The position numbers and the translations under genes were made by a program. Below are positions 37,633-45,996 of a DNA stretch of 64,000 bases, one piece after another. The first letter of the stretch is position 1; each line of letters starts with the position of its first letter. Origin of the DNA: JAUZOB01 sp963692465 (GTDB taxonomy: Bacteria > Bacteroidota > Bacteroidia > Bacteroidales > Prolixibacteraceae). Under the pieces are notes generated by a model, which was given only the letters and a program-made list of their open reading frames with translations, made no database searches and was not told where the DNA came from. Location: NCBI GenBank assembly GCA_963692465.1, contig OY829943.1:310001-374000 (forward strand). Reading direction: 5' to 3'.

Positions 37633-38067
37633 ATGGAGGAGATTCAGGAGCGAAAGCATTTTCAGGTCACACCCAGAATGATGTTAGATCTGTTTAACGG
37701 TGCCAGGTGGGCTCAGTTCATTGCAATTTTCTGGTTTGTCTTTTGTGGGTTATTTCTACTCGGCTCTTGTTGTGCACTTGGAATAATGGGTAACACGATT
37801 CAGGAAGACATCCCGTTTCCTACAGCTACAATCGTTATGTATCTCATAAGTGCTCTTATTGCAGTTGTTCCTAATATTTTTCTATTTCTATTCTCCAAAA
37901 ATATTTTAACAGCTTTTCGAAGCGGCAATCAGGAAATTATAGAGAAAGGATTATCGAATCTTAAATGGTCCTTTATTGCAATCGGGATAACAATTATCTT
38001 TTATATTATTTTCGTTCTCATAATCATTATTCTAACAATGGCCGCACAGTTAATGACAAGCATTTGA
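37633..38067 (+). CDS. Small multi-span membrane protein in BlaI regulon (DUF5362-like)
   Basis: A 144-residue inner-membrane protein with three or four helices: about 27-53 (AQFIAIFWFVFCGLFLLG), 64-88 (ATIVMYLISALIAVVPNIFL) and 110-140 (FIAIGITIIFYIIFVLIIII). A short charged N-terminus faces the cytoplasm. It resembles the DUF5362 group of small membrane proteins, at low confidence. It is divergent from blaI and has the same tandem operator, so it is likely induced together with the M56, receptor and M16 genes. Its role may be in signal sensing or envelope stress; the sequence does not decide. Confidence 0.75.
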   Translation: MEEIQERKHFQVTPRMMLDLFNGARWAQFIAIFWFVFCGLFLLGSCCALGIMGNTIQEDIPFPTATIVMYLISALIAVVPNIFLFLFSKNILTAFRSGNQEIIEKGLSNLKWSFIAIGITIIFYIIFVLIIIILTMAAQLMTSI

Positions 38068-38138
38068 TCATTACGTAAAAGAATCAGCATTCGTTTGAAC
38101 CATTATAATCCACAACACTGCATCTTCCATTTCAGTAG

Positions 38139-38684
38139 TCAGATTGCGAATTTCTCCGGATGTTTTGGTGTTATTCCTTTATAACGGCTTTTCAGTCGCT
38201 TCATATCAGCCTGAACATCGTCGGTTAATTCAAATTTTTCAAAGATTCCAATTTCTTTTTTCGCATAATCAAAATACCCCAAGTAGACTGAAACTCCGGC
38301 ATCCCGGGCAATAGCGTGAAACCCTGCCTTCCAGTGTGTCGTCCGGCTCCGTGTTCCTTCGGGTGTAATACACAAATGAAGCGTATCTCTCTTCTTAAAT
38401 TCCTCAACAATCTGTATGATAACGCTAGCCCCATGTGAACGGTCAACCGGAATTCCCCCCATCTTTTTCAGGAAAAAACCCATAGGCCACCGAAAAGCCT
38501 CTTTCTTAATCATAAAAGATGCTTTCATTCCCAATGAAGTATAATACACCCATGACAACAAAAAATCAAAATTACTGGTATGTGGAATCCCTAAAATAAT
38601 TCCTTTTTTTTCCGGAATCGGCCCACTTGTCTCTTGCCATCCAAATAAATGATGAAGAGTAAAAGCACAAATTTTTCTCAGCAT
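38139..38684 (-). CDS. 1-acylglycerol-3-phosphate acyltransferase-like protein
   Basis: A 181-residue PlsC-type acyltransferase, shorter than the usual 240. The catalytic H(x4)D box is HTSNFD (about residues 34-39) and the acceptor-binding box is PEGTRS (near 119-124). KAGFHAIARDAGV is typical of the branch found in Bacteroidota and proteobacterial lipid enzymes. It probably transfers a fatty acyl chain to a lysophospholipid or ornithine lipid at the cytoplasmic membrane face. It is monocistronic. Confidence 0.85.
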   Translation of the reverse strand: MLRKICAFTLHHLFGWQETSGPIPEKKGIILGIPHTSNFDFLLSWVYYTSLGMKASFMIKKEAFRWPMGFFLKKMGGIPVDRSHGASVIIQIVEEFKKRDTLHLCITPEGTRSRTTHWKAGFHAIARDAGVSVYLGYFDYAKKEIGIFEKFELTDDVQADMKRLKSRYKGITPKHPEKFAI

Positions 38685-38782
38685 TGTCCGTTATTTTTCA
38701 CAAAAATAAACATATCACCCCAAGAATTAATTTAATCTAATAAAAAAATCAATCTTTTTTTCACTAATTTGTAAATTGCAAT

Positions 38783-39472
38783 ATGGCAGAAAAAACACCT
38801 TTTATTGATATACATACCCATTCGCTAATCGCAACAATTGATGCCCTGTCGATTGTTAGTTTTTCTATTGATCAAAAAATTCCGTTCATCCCTAAAGGAC
38901 AAAATATATCCGTCGGCCTCCATCCATGGAATATAGAGAATCGTCCTAATGATTGGATTAAACAGCTCGAAGAAGCAATTCAAAAACATTCTGTCACAGC
39001 TATCGGTGAAGCAGGATTAGACCGAATCAAAGGACCTTCTATTGACCTACAGAAAAAAATACTCATCGAACAGGTAGTTCTTGCCGAAGAACAGCGACTT
39101 CCTCTTATCATCCATTGTGTAAAAGCATTCTATGATTTGATTCAGATAAAAAAAGAGAGCCGTTCTACCGTCCCCTGGATTCTTCATGGATACAATGGAA
39201 ATGAAAATACAACACAGGAATTAATTAAACACCAGTTTTTCTTTTCTTTTGGGAAACAACTTTTTTCTTCTTCAGCAAAAGCATCAGAATCAATAAAACA
39301 GATCCCGACAGAACGATTGTTTTTTGAAACCGATGATTCAAACCAATCAATTGACTCTACCTATCAGAAAGCATCTTCAATCTTAAATATTCCTCTTAAT
39401 CTGTTTATTGGTATGATTTTTGATAATTATCAACAAATTTTCATAAAAGAAAATCTAAATTATCATCTGTAA
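38783..39472 (+). CDS. TatD-family hydrolase
   Basis: A 229-residue metal-dependent hydrolase, a little shorter than typical TatD (about 260). Metal ligands are visible in FIDIHTHS (about 7-14), AIGEAGLD (about 72-79), LIIHCVKAF and the C-terminal FFETDDS. TatD enzymes act as 3'-5' DNases or D-aminoacyl-tRNA deacylase-like hydrolases. HGYNGN replaces the usual H-F-G/SG motif. It is followed 44 bp later by the lipoprotein gene on the same strand, so the two may be cotranscribed. Confidence 0.85.
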   Translation: MAEKTPFIDIHTHSLIATIDALSIVSFSIDQKIPFIPKGQNISVGLHPWNIENRPNDWIKQLEEAIQKHSVTAIGEAGLDRIKGPSIDLQKKILIEQVVLAEEQRLPLIIHCVKAFYDLIQIKKESRSTVPWILHGYNGNENTTQELIKHQFFFSFGKQLFSSSAKASESIKQIPTERLFFETDDSNQSIDSTYQKASSILNIPLNLFIGMIFDNYQQIFIKENLNYHL

Positions 39473-39516
39473 CAAAACTATGATATAAATGTCTAATAGA
39501 TATAAATAATGATCCT

Positions 39517-40287
39517 ATGAAAACGAAAAAAATTCCTTTACTGTTTTATCTTTTCCTCCTGTTAATTGGAGTTTCCTCTTGCTATACTCCTCAGGAAATT
39601 GTAAAATTAAATCCGCTATCAACTAAAACCTCATGGCTTTCCGGTCGCGCATTTCTGAAAGATTCCGTTAATGGTATTATTATTAGTACTGCCTTTTCAA
39701 GGTTAGAACGCCCTTATTTGGTTTTTGACTTTGAGATAACCAATCAGTCAAATCTTCCATACTTAGTTGATCCTTCCGAATTCTATTATATTGCTCAAAC
39801 CGACTCTGCTGGTTGCTTAAATGATACAATCATTACCAACGCTTTAGACCCTGAGGATAAAGTACTGGATGTAGAAAAGGAGATGTCCAGAAATGTGGCA
39901 AGACAAAAAAACGGAACAATTATCGGTATTGCAGCTACCGGAGTTGCTGTTGCTACAGGAGTTGCAGCCGCAACGACTGACGATGAAGGCAAACAAAACA
40001 GAAGAGCACTCAATTCTTTGGGATCTGCAATTATTGCAGATGCGGCCCTATCAGGTGCTTCCAATGCAGAAATAAACAACTATGATTTGCAATATCAATT
40101 AGACCAATGGGAGAAATCAGTATTAAGGAAGACGACTCTTAATTCGGGATTCACTATAAGAGGAAAAGTATTTTTCCCTTATAATTCCAAAGCTAATTTC
40201 TATAAAATCATCATTCCTATCGACAAAGACAAAATGATATTACTTTATAATCAGCATAAATACAGTGCACAGAGGCAACAACAATAA
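39517..40287 (+). CDS. Lipoprotein of unknown function
   Basis: A 256-residue protein beginning MKTKKIPLLFYLFLLLIGVSSC, a lipoprotein signal with lipidation Cys22. The middle holds a beta-rich region (about 50-110, YLVFDFEITNQSNLPYLVDP), then a short Ala/Gly/Val-rich hydrophobic stretch (IGIAATGVAVATGVAAAT, about 140-157). The C-terminal beta segment (SGFTIRGKVFFPYNSKA) reads like a target-binding domain. No catalytic motif is seen. The gene ends in a strong bidirectional terminator. Confidence 0.75.
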   Translation: MKTKKIPLLFYLFLLLIGVSSCYTPQEIVKLNPLSTKTSWLSGRAFLKDSVNGIIISTAFSRLERPYLVFDFEITNQSNLPYLVDPSEFYYIAQTDSAGCLNDTIITNALDPEDKVLDVEKEMSRNVARQKNGTIIGIAATGVAVATGVAAATTDDEGKQNRRALNSLGSAIIADAALSGASNAEINNYDLQYQLDQWEKSVLRKTTLNSGFTIRGKVFFPYNSKANFYKIIIPIDKDKMILLYNQHKYSAQRQQQ

Positions 40288-40300
40288 TCAATTCATCAAG

Positions 40301-40345
40301 ACACAAAAAAAGAGAGCTACCTATGGGTGCTCTCTTTTTTTGTGT
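40301..40345. terminator. Strong bidirectional terminator
   Basis: A perfect 17-bp stem (ACACAAAAAAAGAGAGC with its complement) around an 11-nt loop, with an A-tract and T-tract inside the stem. It separates the lipoprotein gene and the convergent thiol peroxidase gene. Confidence 0.93.
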
Positions 40346-40359
40346 ATGCTCATTGCTGG

Positions 40360-40872
40360 TTATTTCAATTCTTTGATTTCTTCCATCGCTTTTGCGTAAT
40401 CCGGTTCATGAGTTACTTCCGGCACATATTCAACGTAGCGAATAATTCCCTTTTTGTCAACGATAACGGTTCCTCTCGACAACAAACGCAATTCTTTAAT
40501 CAGAAAACCATATTTCGTTCCAAAATCAACCTCGCGGTGATCAGAAAGTGTAACGACATTCGTAAGTCCCTCTGCTGCACAAAAACGCTTCTGGGCAAAA
40601 GGCAAATCGCACGAAATTGATAAGACAACCACATCAGAGCCGAACTTATCCGCTTCGGCATTAAACCGACGATTTTGAGCGGCACAAACTCCAGTATCAA
40701 TTGACGGATACACTGCAATTACCTTAATTTTATCTTTATAATCTGACAAATGCACTGGTTTCAAATTTGCATCTACCACGGTGAATTCAGGAGCAACATC
40801 TCCTACTTTTACTTCTTGTCCCATTAACGTAACCGGACCACCTCCGAAAGTAACTTTGTTTTTGTATTCCAT
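40360..40872 (-). CDS. tpx: Thiol peroxidase
   Basis: A 170-residue atypical two-cysteine peroxiredoxin that reduces hydrogen and alkyl peroxides with thioredoxin. From ATG 40872 (MEYKNKVTFGGGPVTLMGQ) the N-terminus matches the Tpx family. The peroxidatic Cys63 is in SIDTGVCAAQNRRF and the resolving Cys98 in DLPFAQKRFC, at Tpx spacing. The frame stays open 21 codons further upstream, but that extension is Cys-rich and unlike any Tpx, so it is not used. Confidence 0.95.
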   Translation of the reverse strand: MEYKNKVTFGGGPVTLMGQEVKVGDVAPEFTVVDANLKPVHLSDYKDKIKVIAVYPSIDTGVCAAQNRRFNAEADKFGSDVVVLSISCDLPFAQKRFCAAEGLTNVVTLSDHREVDFGTKYGFLIKELRLLSRGTVIVDKKGIIRYVEYVPEVTHEPDYAKAMEEIKELK

Positions 40873-40963
40873 TTTATAAATATTTATATCATTTGATGCA
40901 CAATAAAAACATATACAGAAACAGTCCCCAAACACAAAAGTTCATCCTAAAAAGAAAAAACAG

Positions 40964-41767
40964 CTATTTAAAAGGCGAATTCGGCTCCTTTGCCATGTGA
41001 TTATATGTAAGTTTATCAAGCAATCCACCCCAAAATTTGCCCAGAAATACCGTAAACTTTCCCTCAACAAAAGTAAGAATCAGTTCCCGTTTGCGCCGGT
41101 TGATCGCATTTACTATTTTCTGTGCGCATAACTCAGCCGACATCATTTTCGATTCATCACGAGGAGTTTCTCCTTGCTGTGATCCATCTGCCGTCAAAGC
41201 TGAAAAACGCACATTCGAAGCCGTAAAACCAGGAGCTGCAACCAAAACATGAAGGCCTTTTTTCAAGTTTTCAATTCTCAGGGTGTCCAGAAACCCCCTG
41301 ACTGCAAATTTTGATGCAGAATATCCTGTTCTTCCGGGCAATCCGACATACCCGGCAATAGAAATAATTCCAACTACCGATCCTTTGGTCTTCAACAGAT
41401 AAGGCAACGCATATTTGGTACAATAAACGGTTCCCCAGAAATTCACATCCATTAATCGATGAATGACCGAAAGGTCCAAATCTTCAAACATGGCCCTCAT
41501 CGAGATTCCCGCATTGTTAATCAATACATCGATTGTTCCAAATCGGGCAATAGACTCATCAATAAGTCGTTTACAATCAGATTCAACAGAAACATCCGTT
41601 ACAACCGACAAGATCTCATTTCCAATAAGATCCTCCTTCATTTCCATCAATTTATCTTCTCTTCTGGCAGCAAGGACTAGTTTAGCCCCCTGTGCAGCAT
41701 ATTCATACGCCAATGCCTTACCGATTCCCGAAGAAGCACCGGTTATTACAACTACTTTATCTTTCAT
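40964..41767 (-). CDS. Short-chain dehydrogenase/reductase
   Basis: A 267-residue SDR oxidoreductase with a Rossmann fold. The cofactor motif TGASSGIG is at residues 9-16, NNAG is near 86-89, and the catalytic Tyr-x3-Lys is YSASK. An Arg in AARREDK after beta-2 favours NADPH over NADH. It resembles the DHRS7B-like classical SDRs often linked with lipid metabolism, but the substrate is open. It lies 91 bp upstream of tpx on the same strand. Confidence 0.92.
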   Translation of the reverse strand: MKDKVVVITGASSGIGKALAYEYAAQGAKLVLAARREDKLMEMKEDLIGNEILSVVTDVSVESDCKRLIDESIARFGTIDVLINNAGISMRAMFEDLDLSVIHRLMDVNFWGTVYCTKYALPYLLKTKGSVVGIISIAGYVGLPGRTGYSASKFAVRGFLDTLRIENLKKGLHVLVAAPGFTASNVRFSALTADGSQQGETPRDESKMMSAELCAQKIVNAINRRKRELILTFVEGKFTVFLGKFWGGLLDKLTYNHMAKEPNSPFK

Positions 41768-41874
41768 TTTTCCCGTATTCAGATTTTAATGATTCGAAAT
41801 ACCAAGGAAGTCTCCAGTCGACCAAATCCCTTGGTATAATAGTCGAAATTAGTAAGATTTTTTTAAATGTCATT

Positions 41875-41905
41875 TTTGGATAACACAAAAAAGCTACTAC
41901 CTTTG
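41875..41905 (+). promoter_or_regulatory. Consensus promoter of tRNA-Lys
   Basis: TTTG (41875-41878), 19-nt spacer, TACCTTTG (41898-41905): an exact fit to the Bacteroidota housekeeping promoter, about 33 nt before the tRNA. Confidence 0.8.
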
Positions 41906-41937
41906 CACCGCCTTATAAGAAATAGGGCATACCAGGA

Positions 41938-42010
41938 GATCCAGTAGCTCAGTTGGTAGAGCACATCCCTTTTAAGGATGGGGTCTTGGGTTCGAGTCCC
42001 AGCTGGATCA
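41938..42010 (+). tRNA. tRNA-Lys (anticodon TTT)
   Basis: A 73-nt cloverleaf. The acceptor stem is GATCCAG / CTGGATC with discriminator A, and the D arm is GCTC / GAGC. The anticodon arm CATCC-CTTTTAA-GGATG has anticodon TTT, with a 5-nt variable loop. The T arm is TTGGG-TTCGAGT-CCCAG. CCA is not encoded. A terminator hairpin follows at 42036. Confidence 0.97.
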
Positions 42011-42035
42011 CTCAAAAGAAACAAAAGTAAAAAAA

Positions 42036-42063
42036 AGTCCTGCAATGTCAATATTGCAGGACT
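42036..42063. terminator. Bidirectional terminator after tRNA-Lys
   Basis: The stem AGTCCTGCAAT / ATTGCAGGACT has a 6-nt loop, with an A-run before and T-run after. It serves both the tRNA and the convergent polyferredoxin gene. Confidence 0.92.
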
Positions 42064-42074
42064 TTTTTATATCA

Positions 42075-43607
42075 TTAAAAGCCAAAGTTCTCAACCTTAA
42101 CCTTTTTCTTTTCCGTCTCTTTCAAAGCCTGCGCTAATTGATGCACAACATTTCCTTCTACATGTATCGCTTTGTAAGGCTTTGCCGGGCACACATATTC
42201 ACAACCTCCGCACCCCACACAAATATCCGGATTAACAAACGGGATTGTTAACCCTTCTTTATACGGCACCATTGATACCGCCTGGGTAGGACAATGCTCC
42301 GAGCAGGCACCGCAACTAGTTCCATCTCTATACACAATACAATTCTCCCGGATAAAAACAACCCTTCCTATCTGTGTCTGATGTTTCTCTTTTATCGTAA
42401 GCGGCTTAATCGCTCCGTTAGGACACACATCGCCGCACACCGTACAATCGAAGTTGCAGAATCCTTTTTCATAACTCACAATCGGTTGCATCATGCCACC
42501 CAATCCATATTCCATAAGTGCCGGCTTCAATACGTGCGACGGGCACTTACTGACACAAAGATGGCAAGCCGTACAATGATTCAATAAGTGTTCTGCCCCG
42601 ATAGAACCGGGAGGACTAACCGGATGTTTTCTTTTATACGCCTTCCCATGTGTGAGGATCGCCATTTTACCCTGAGCCAATAACACTTTAGGCATGATAA
42701 ATGCAGCAACCAATCCGACAAACAAGAACTCTCTTTTAGTCTTATCGGTAATATTTTCTATTTCTTTTATTCCACTATTTTTATGCATATCCGGAGCAAA
42801 ACTTATTGCCTTCTGTTTACATCCGTCAAGGCAATCGAAACAATCAACACACCGACTGTAATCAATCAAATGCTCCTTACTATTTATACAGGAAGCTTTA
42901 CATTTTGCAGCACACAGACCACAACGATTACATTTTGTTGTGTCAATTCTTATTTTAAAAAAAGCATATTTGCTCAGAAAGCTCAGTACCGTTCCAACCG
43001 GGCACACCGTGTTGCAATAAATTCGTCCGTACCTCCAGGCCAAAAAACCAACCGCTAAAAAAGTGACAATTCCCACACAGAAAGCCAGGATACTACGGAT
43101 CGCGACATCGACCCGAAAGAAAGTGTAATTATCAAAGCGGCTAAAGGCCGATTCCAATAAGTTGTTCCCGGCCATATAGACGGGTTTGAATACATTCACA
43201 ATCATCCGCCCATAGGCACTATACGGATCAAGAAGACTCAACAAAAAAGGCAATCCCAGTAAAAAAGTAAGGAGAACAACACCGACCACCGACCAGCGCA
43301 GAATATTCCTTGCCGGAGTGTATTTATACCTCTTTTTCTTTCTGCTTATGTGTCTGGAAAACCAACTCACCACATCCTGAAAAACCCCCATCGGACAAAT
43401 GGTCGAACAATAGACTCTGCCAAACAAGACAGTCAATATCACCAGCATCGCAAGTATCGCAATATTCAATGCCAATAGAGCCGGGACAAACTGTATCTGT
43501 GCCAACCGATGAAAGGAGTCCGGCAATAAACCGGCAAAGTCGAGAAAATAAAAGGTAATCAGTGCAAACAGAATAACAGAGATCCCCACACGTAACTTTT
43601 TCAACAT
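42075..43607 (-). CDS. Membrane-bound 4Fe-4S polyferredoxin (NapH/YccM-like)
   Basis: A 510-residue electron-transfer membrane protein. The N-terminal half has about five or six helices with the NapH-type motifs YCSTICPMG and YCNTVCPVG. The rest carries many Fe-S cysteine sets: CNRCGLCAAKC, CVDCFDCLDGC, CTACHLCVSKCP, CDCTVCGDVCP-like, CGACSEHCP and CVGCGGCEYVCP, enough for six or more clusters. It probably carries electrons between the quinone pool and a periplasmic or cytoplasmic partner. It lies 13 bp after the Tat-exported DUF362 gene, which suggests the two work together. It is the last gene of a four-gene operon. Confidence 0.88.
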   Translation of the reverse strand: MLKKLRVGISVILFALITFYFLDFAGLLPDSFHRLAQIQFVPALLALNIAILAMLVILTVLFGRVYCSTICPMGVFQDVVSWFSRHISRKKKRYKYTPARNILRWSVVGVVLLTFLLGLPFLLSLLDPYSAYGRMIVNVFKPVYMAGNNLLESAFSRFDNYTFFRVDVAIRSILAFCVGIVTFLAVGFLAWRYGRIYCNTVCPVGTVLSFLSKYAFFKIRIDTTKCNRCGLCAAKCKASCINSKEHLIDYSRCVDCFDCLDGCKQKAISFAPDMHKNSGIKEIENITDKTKREFLFVGLVAAFIMPKVLLAQGKMAILTHGKAYKRKHPVSPPGSIGAEHLLNHCTACHLCVSKCPSHVLKPALMEYGLGGMMQPIVSYEKGFCNFDCTVCGDVCPNGAIKPLTIKEKHQTQIGRVVFIRENCIVYRDGTSCGACSEHCPTQAVSMVPYKEGLTIPFVNPDICVGCGGCEYVCPAKPYKAIHVEGNVVHQLAQALKETEKKKVKVENFGF

Positions 43608-43620
43608 AATAGATATCGCA

Positions 43621-44556
43621 TTACATCTTGATTCTCTTAATATTCAGCTTACTCAAATCCATCGTTCCTACATGCAAAGCCTGAGCATTTGCCAGGTAAG
43701 CAACCGACTCAAGGGGCATTTTTCGTATCTGGTTAAAAAACTTTGCAGCAGCAGTATCTACAGCAACAATATCCTGTGAGATAAAAAGTCCTTTGGCAGT
43801 AACCACATCAGCCGTCGATATACCACGAGGACCATTCGTTTTCATAACACGGTATGCATCTACAACATTAAGAACAGCCTTTTTCTGCATCGTACAAATA
43901 TCGGCAATACACTGTTGTAAATTATTTTTATGGAAGGCACCTCTATCCCACACAATACCCATGTGGTTCTTCATCGACATCGTAAGATTCGCCCCCCCGT
44001 GATTTTTAAGTACAGGCACATTAATCCACACATCACTATCGAGTATCGCCTTATGTATCTGGGCACTCTTCAAATTTTTACCATGAGGAAGCGAAATGGT
44101 CCGATAATAAGACTCTTCATGTGCCGGCACAATTGTTGCTCCGGCAGCCCTGGCTGCATCTTCAATACCGCTGTTTTTATAACATTTACGCCAATCATCA
44201 CAAGTATGATCAAAGACGATTACCTCTTTGGCTCCGGCATGGAAGCATTGACGTACAATTTCAGCCACCAGTCTCGGATTTGTGTTTCCGGCCAACTCTG
44301 GAGTTTTATCCCAACCAATGTTAGGTTTCACGGTTACCCGATATCCCGGTTTAACAAACTTTTTTATTCCGCCAAGTTCAACGATACCTCTTCTGAACAT
44401 CGCATCAGGTTCACCCCCCATTACAGCAACCAGATTCACTGGTCTTTTCTTTTTATTATTCAGTGTCTGTGCTACAACCTCCATGGTTCCGCTTGTGGTG
44501 ATAGTCACAGCTGCACCGGTAATAGCCACTGCTTTTAAGAAATTCCGTCTGTCCAT
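43621..44556 (-). CDS. Tat-exported DUF362 domain protein
   Basis: A 311-residue protein. A twin-arginine signal (MDRRNFLKAVAITGAAVTI) marks export of a folded, probably cofactor-bearing protein. The DUF362 domain follows, with VKPNIGWDKTPE, VIVFDHTCDDW, NVPVLKNHG and MKNHMG motifs. Family members often sit beside ferredoxins and have been suggested to handle Fe-S clusters or bind metals; the activity is not established. The pairing with the polyferredoxin 13 bp downstream is conserved in many anaerobes as I recall, which supports a redox role. Confidence 0.85.
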   Translation of the reverse strand: MDRRNFLKAVAITGAAVTITTSGTMEVVAQTLNNKKKRPVNLVAVMGGEPDAMFRRGIVELGGIKKFVKPGYRVTVKPNIGWDKTPELAGNTNPRLVAEIVRQCFHAGAKEVIVFDHTCDDWRKCYKNSGIEDAARAAGATIVPAHEESYYRTISLPHGKNLKSAQIHKAILDSDVWINVPVLKNHGGANLTMSMKNHMGIVWDRGAFHKNNLQQCIADICTMQKKAVLNVVDAYRVMKTNGPRGISTADVVTAKGLFISQDIVAVDTAAAKFFNQIRKMPLESVAYLANAQALHVGTMDLSKLNIKRIKM

Positions 44557-44618
44557 TTTTTATTATTTACAGGTTGTAAATATTTTTAAAAACCGCAGAT
44601 TAAGGCATTTTGAATGAG

Positions 44619-45020
44619 TTATTCATTTATCCAGGGAAACTCAAAACAAGCTTCATTATACAAGGCATAATCCGCATCACCATTTACAGCAAATGTTTTT
44701 ATCAGCTTCGCCCCCTGTAATAACTCGTTGGCAAAATCGATGGTCGCACCGGTCTTAATGCGGTCGTCTACTAAAAGAATTTTTTTGCCCTTGAATTCAA
44801 AATCAATAGGAGCCAATAGATGCGGATGATCATATTTCGGTTGTTGATTCTCGTCCCGCAGATTTATCTTCAACAGATGAACGTCTAAATCTAACGCCTG
44901 ATTTAAAAATGCTGCCGGAATAATTCCTCCGTTAGCAATAGCAACAATCATATCAAAAGTTTCCTGAAATGTCACCTCACGAAATCGGTCCTGCACTTCA
45001 CTAAAAGTTTTTGCTATCAT
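44619..45020 (-). CDS. Phosphoribosyltransferase family protein
   Basis: A 133-residue cytoplasmic type I phosphoribosyltransferase, shorter than adenine or hypoxanthine enzymes (about 170). The PRPP-binding loop is ILLVDDRIKTGATIDFA (about 80-96), with the usual acidic pair and T-G-A-T. MIVAIANGGIIPAAFL is the pyrophosphate-loop region. It may salvage a nucleobase imported by the membrane protein encoded 8 bp upstream. This link is inference. Confidence 0.85.
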   Translation of the reverse strand: MIAKTFSEVQDRFREVTFQETFDMIVAIANGGIIPAAFLNQALDLDVHLLKINLRDENQQPKYDHPHLLAPIDFEFKGKKILLVDDRIKTGATIDFANELLQGAKLIKTFAVNGDADYALYNEACFEFPWINE

Positions 45021-45028
45021 ATCTTTAT

Positions 45029-45541
45029 TCAGATTTTAGCAAGTATTTTTAATACTCCATAACCTCCGAAGATTTGAATAAGCATACCCGGCACACCAAT
45101 GCGAAAATCTTGTACGGCTACAAAGAAATTCTTCACGATAATCCATTCAAATGCAGTTCCAATGAGTTGATAAGCAAGCACCACCATACAAAGTGAGGCC
45201 AGCAGTGAGATCTTCCCGCTGCGACGAGCCATATAAGCAGCAGCCAATGCCAGTAATCCCGATTTAATCAGAATGACAGGAAGAACGGCAACAGGAGGCA
45301 GTCCAAACAGCGCACTGTTAACCAATGGAGAAAGAATAGCAGTCAGTAATCCAACGGCCAAACCGTACTTGTAAGCAGCAATAAGAGTAAAAAAATAGAT
45401 CGGCAACAGCATCAGACCACCGCCAGGAATCAGGTGGCATAACTGAGGCAAAACAATATTTCCGACAATAAATAATAACGCAAACAAATAGGTCTTTACA
45501 TTACTATAATTCAAAGAATAAAGCTTTACGGTTGTATCCAT
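45029..45541 (-). CDS. ECF transporter S component-like membrane protein
   Basis: A 170-residue integral membrane protein with five or six helices, the size and hydropathy of energy-coupling-factor S components that bind a vitamin or nucleobase-like molecule. Features are the MLLPIYFFTLIAAYKYG loop region, the PLVNSALFGLP motif and a C-terminal helix. No A, A' or T module is present in the window, so it would need a shared module elsewhere. It is first in a cluster with a phosphoribosyltransferase, which would fit a purine, pyrimidine or related substrate. Confidence 0.7.
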   Translation of the reverse strand: MDTTVKLYSLNYSNVKTYLFALLFIVGNIVLPQLCHLIPGGGLMLLPIYFFTLIAAYKYGLAVGLLTAILSPLVNSALFGLPPVAVLPVILIKSGLLALAAAYMARRSGKISLLASLCMVVLAYQLIGTAFEWIIVKNFFVAVQDFRIGVPGMLIQIFGGYGVLKILAKI

Positions 45542-45996
45542 AATTAAACATTTATTTTATTTTCATCAACTACAATTTATTGTTTACAATTACAGGGACT
45601 GATCGCCCAAATTATATATTTTTAAACCGAAGTATGACAATACATTAATCGGACCGCAATAAATGCTTCAAGTCAATTTAGGGAAAAGATCAACATTCCC
45701 AGGGAGAAAATACCGTTTGATTTCGCAAATAAATATAAGTCAAAACTTATACTTTCAAAAGCGATAATTGAAAAAAATAAATCAATTTTATTAGACTACA
45801 CCCAACACCGTATAAAGAACCGACTTTCGGGTTTAAAAACGAGGAAACGATAAATATTATCATGATTCACTCTTGGGGACAGATTTATTTTTTGATCATA
45901 AATCCGGACCCATTACAACTCGTAATTTTCATGCAATTATCAAGGAAATAACCTGGCAAATCAGAACCATTTGCCAGCTTGTCGGATTATTCATGT
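45542..45996. other. Intergenic region, no gene seen
   Basis: 455 AT-rich bases between the ECF-type gene and lacI. A TATAATTTG sequence on the minus strand near 45611-45619 could be the -7 element of the ECF operon. A hairpin at 45953-45977 lies past the lacI stop. No riboswitch motif or gene remnant is recognised in the remainder. Confidence 0.4.
45953..45977 (-). terminator. Weak terminator hairpin after lacI gene
   Basis: CTGGCAAAT / ATTTGCCAG form a 9-bp stem around a 7-nt loop. It lies about 20 bp past the lacI stop, with only a poor T-tract. Confidence 0.5.

Noticed and set aside
41863..42051. A 62-codon open frame on the minus strand across tRNA-Lys
   Set aside because: It is the complement of the tRNA and its flanks, a common false gene; the tRNA cloverleaf and promoter explain the sequence.
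45542..45996. Riboswitch (preQ1, TPP or purine type) upstream of the ECF-type gene
   Set aside because: I looked for the conserved cores and found none; the region is AT-rich without a convincing aptamer.
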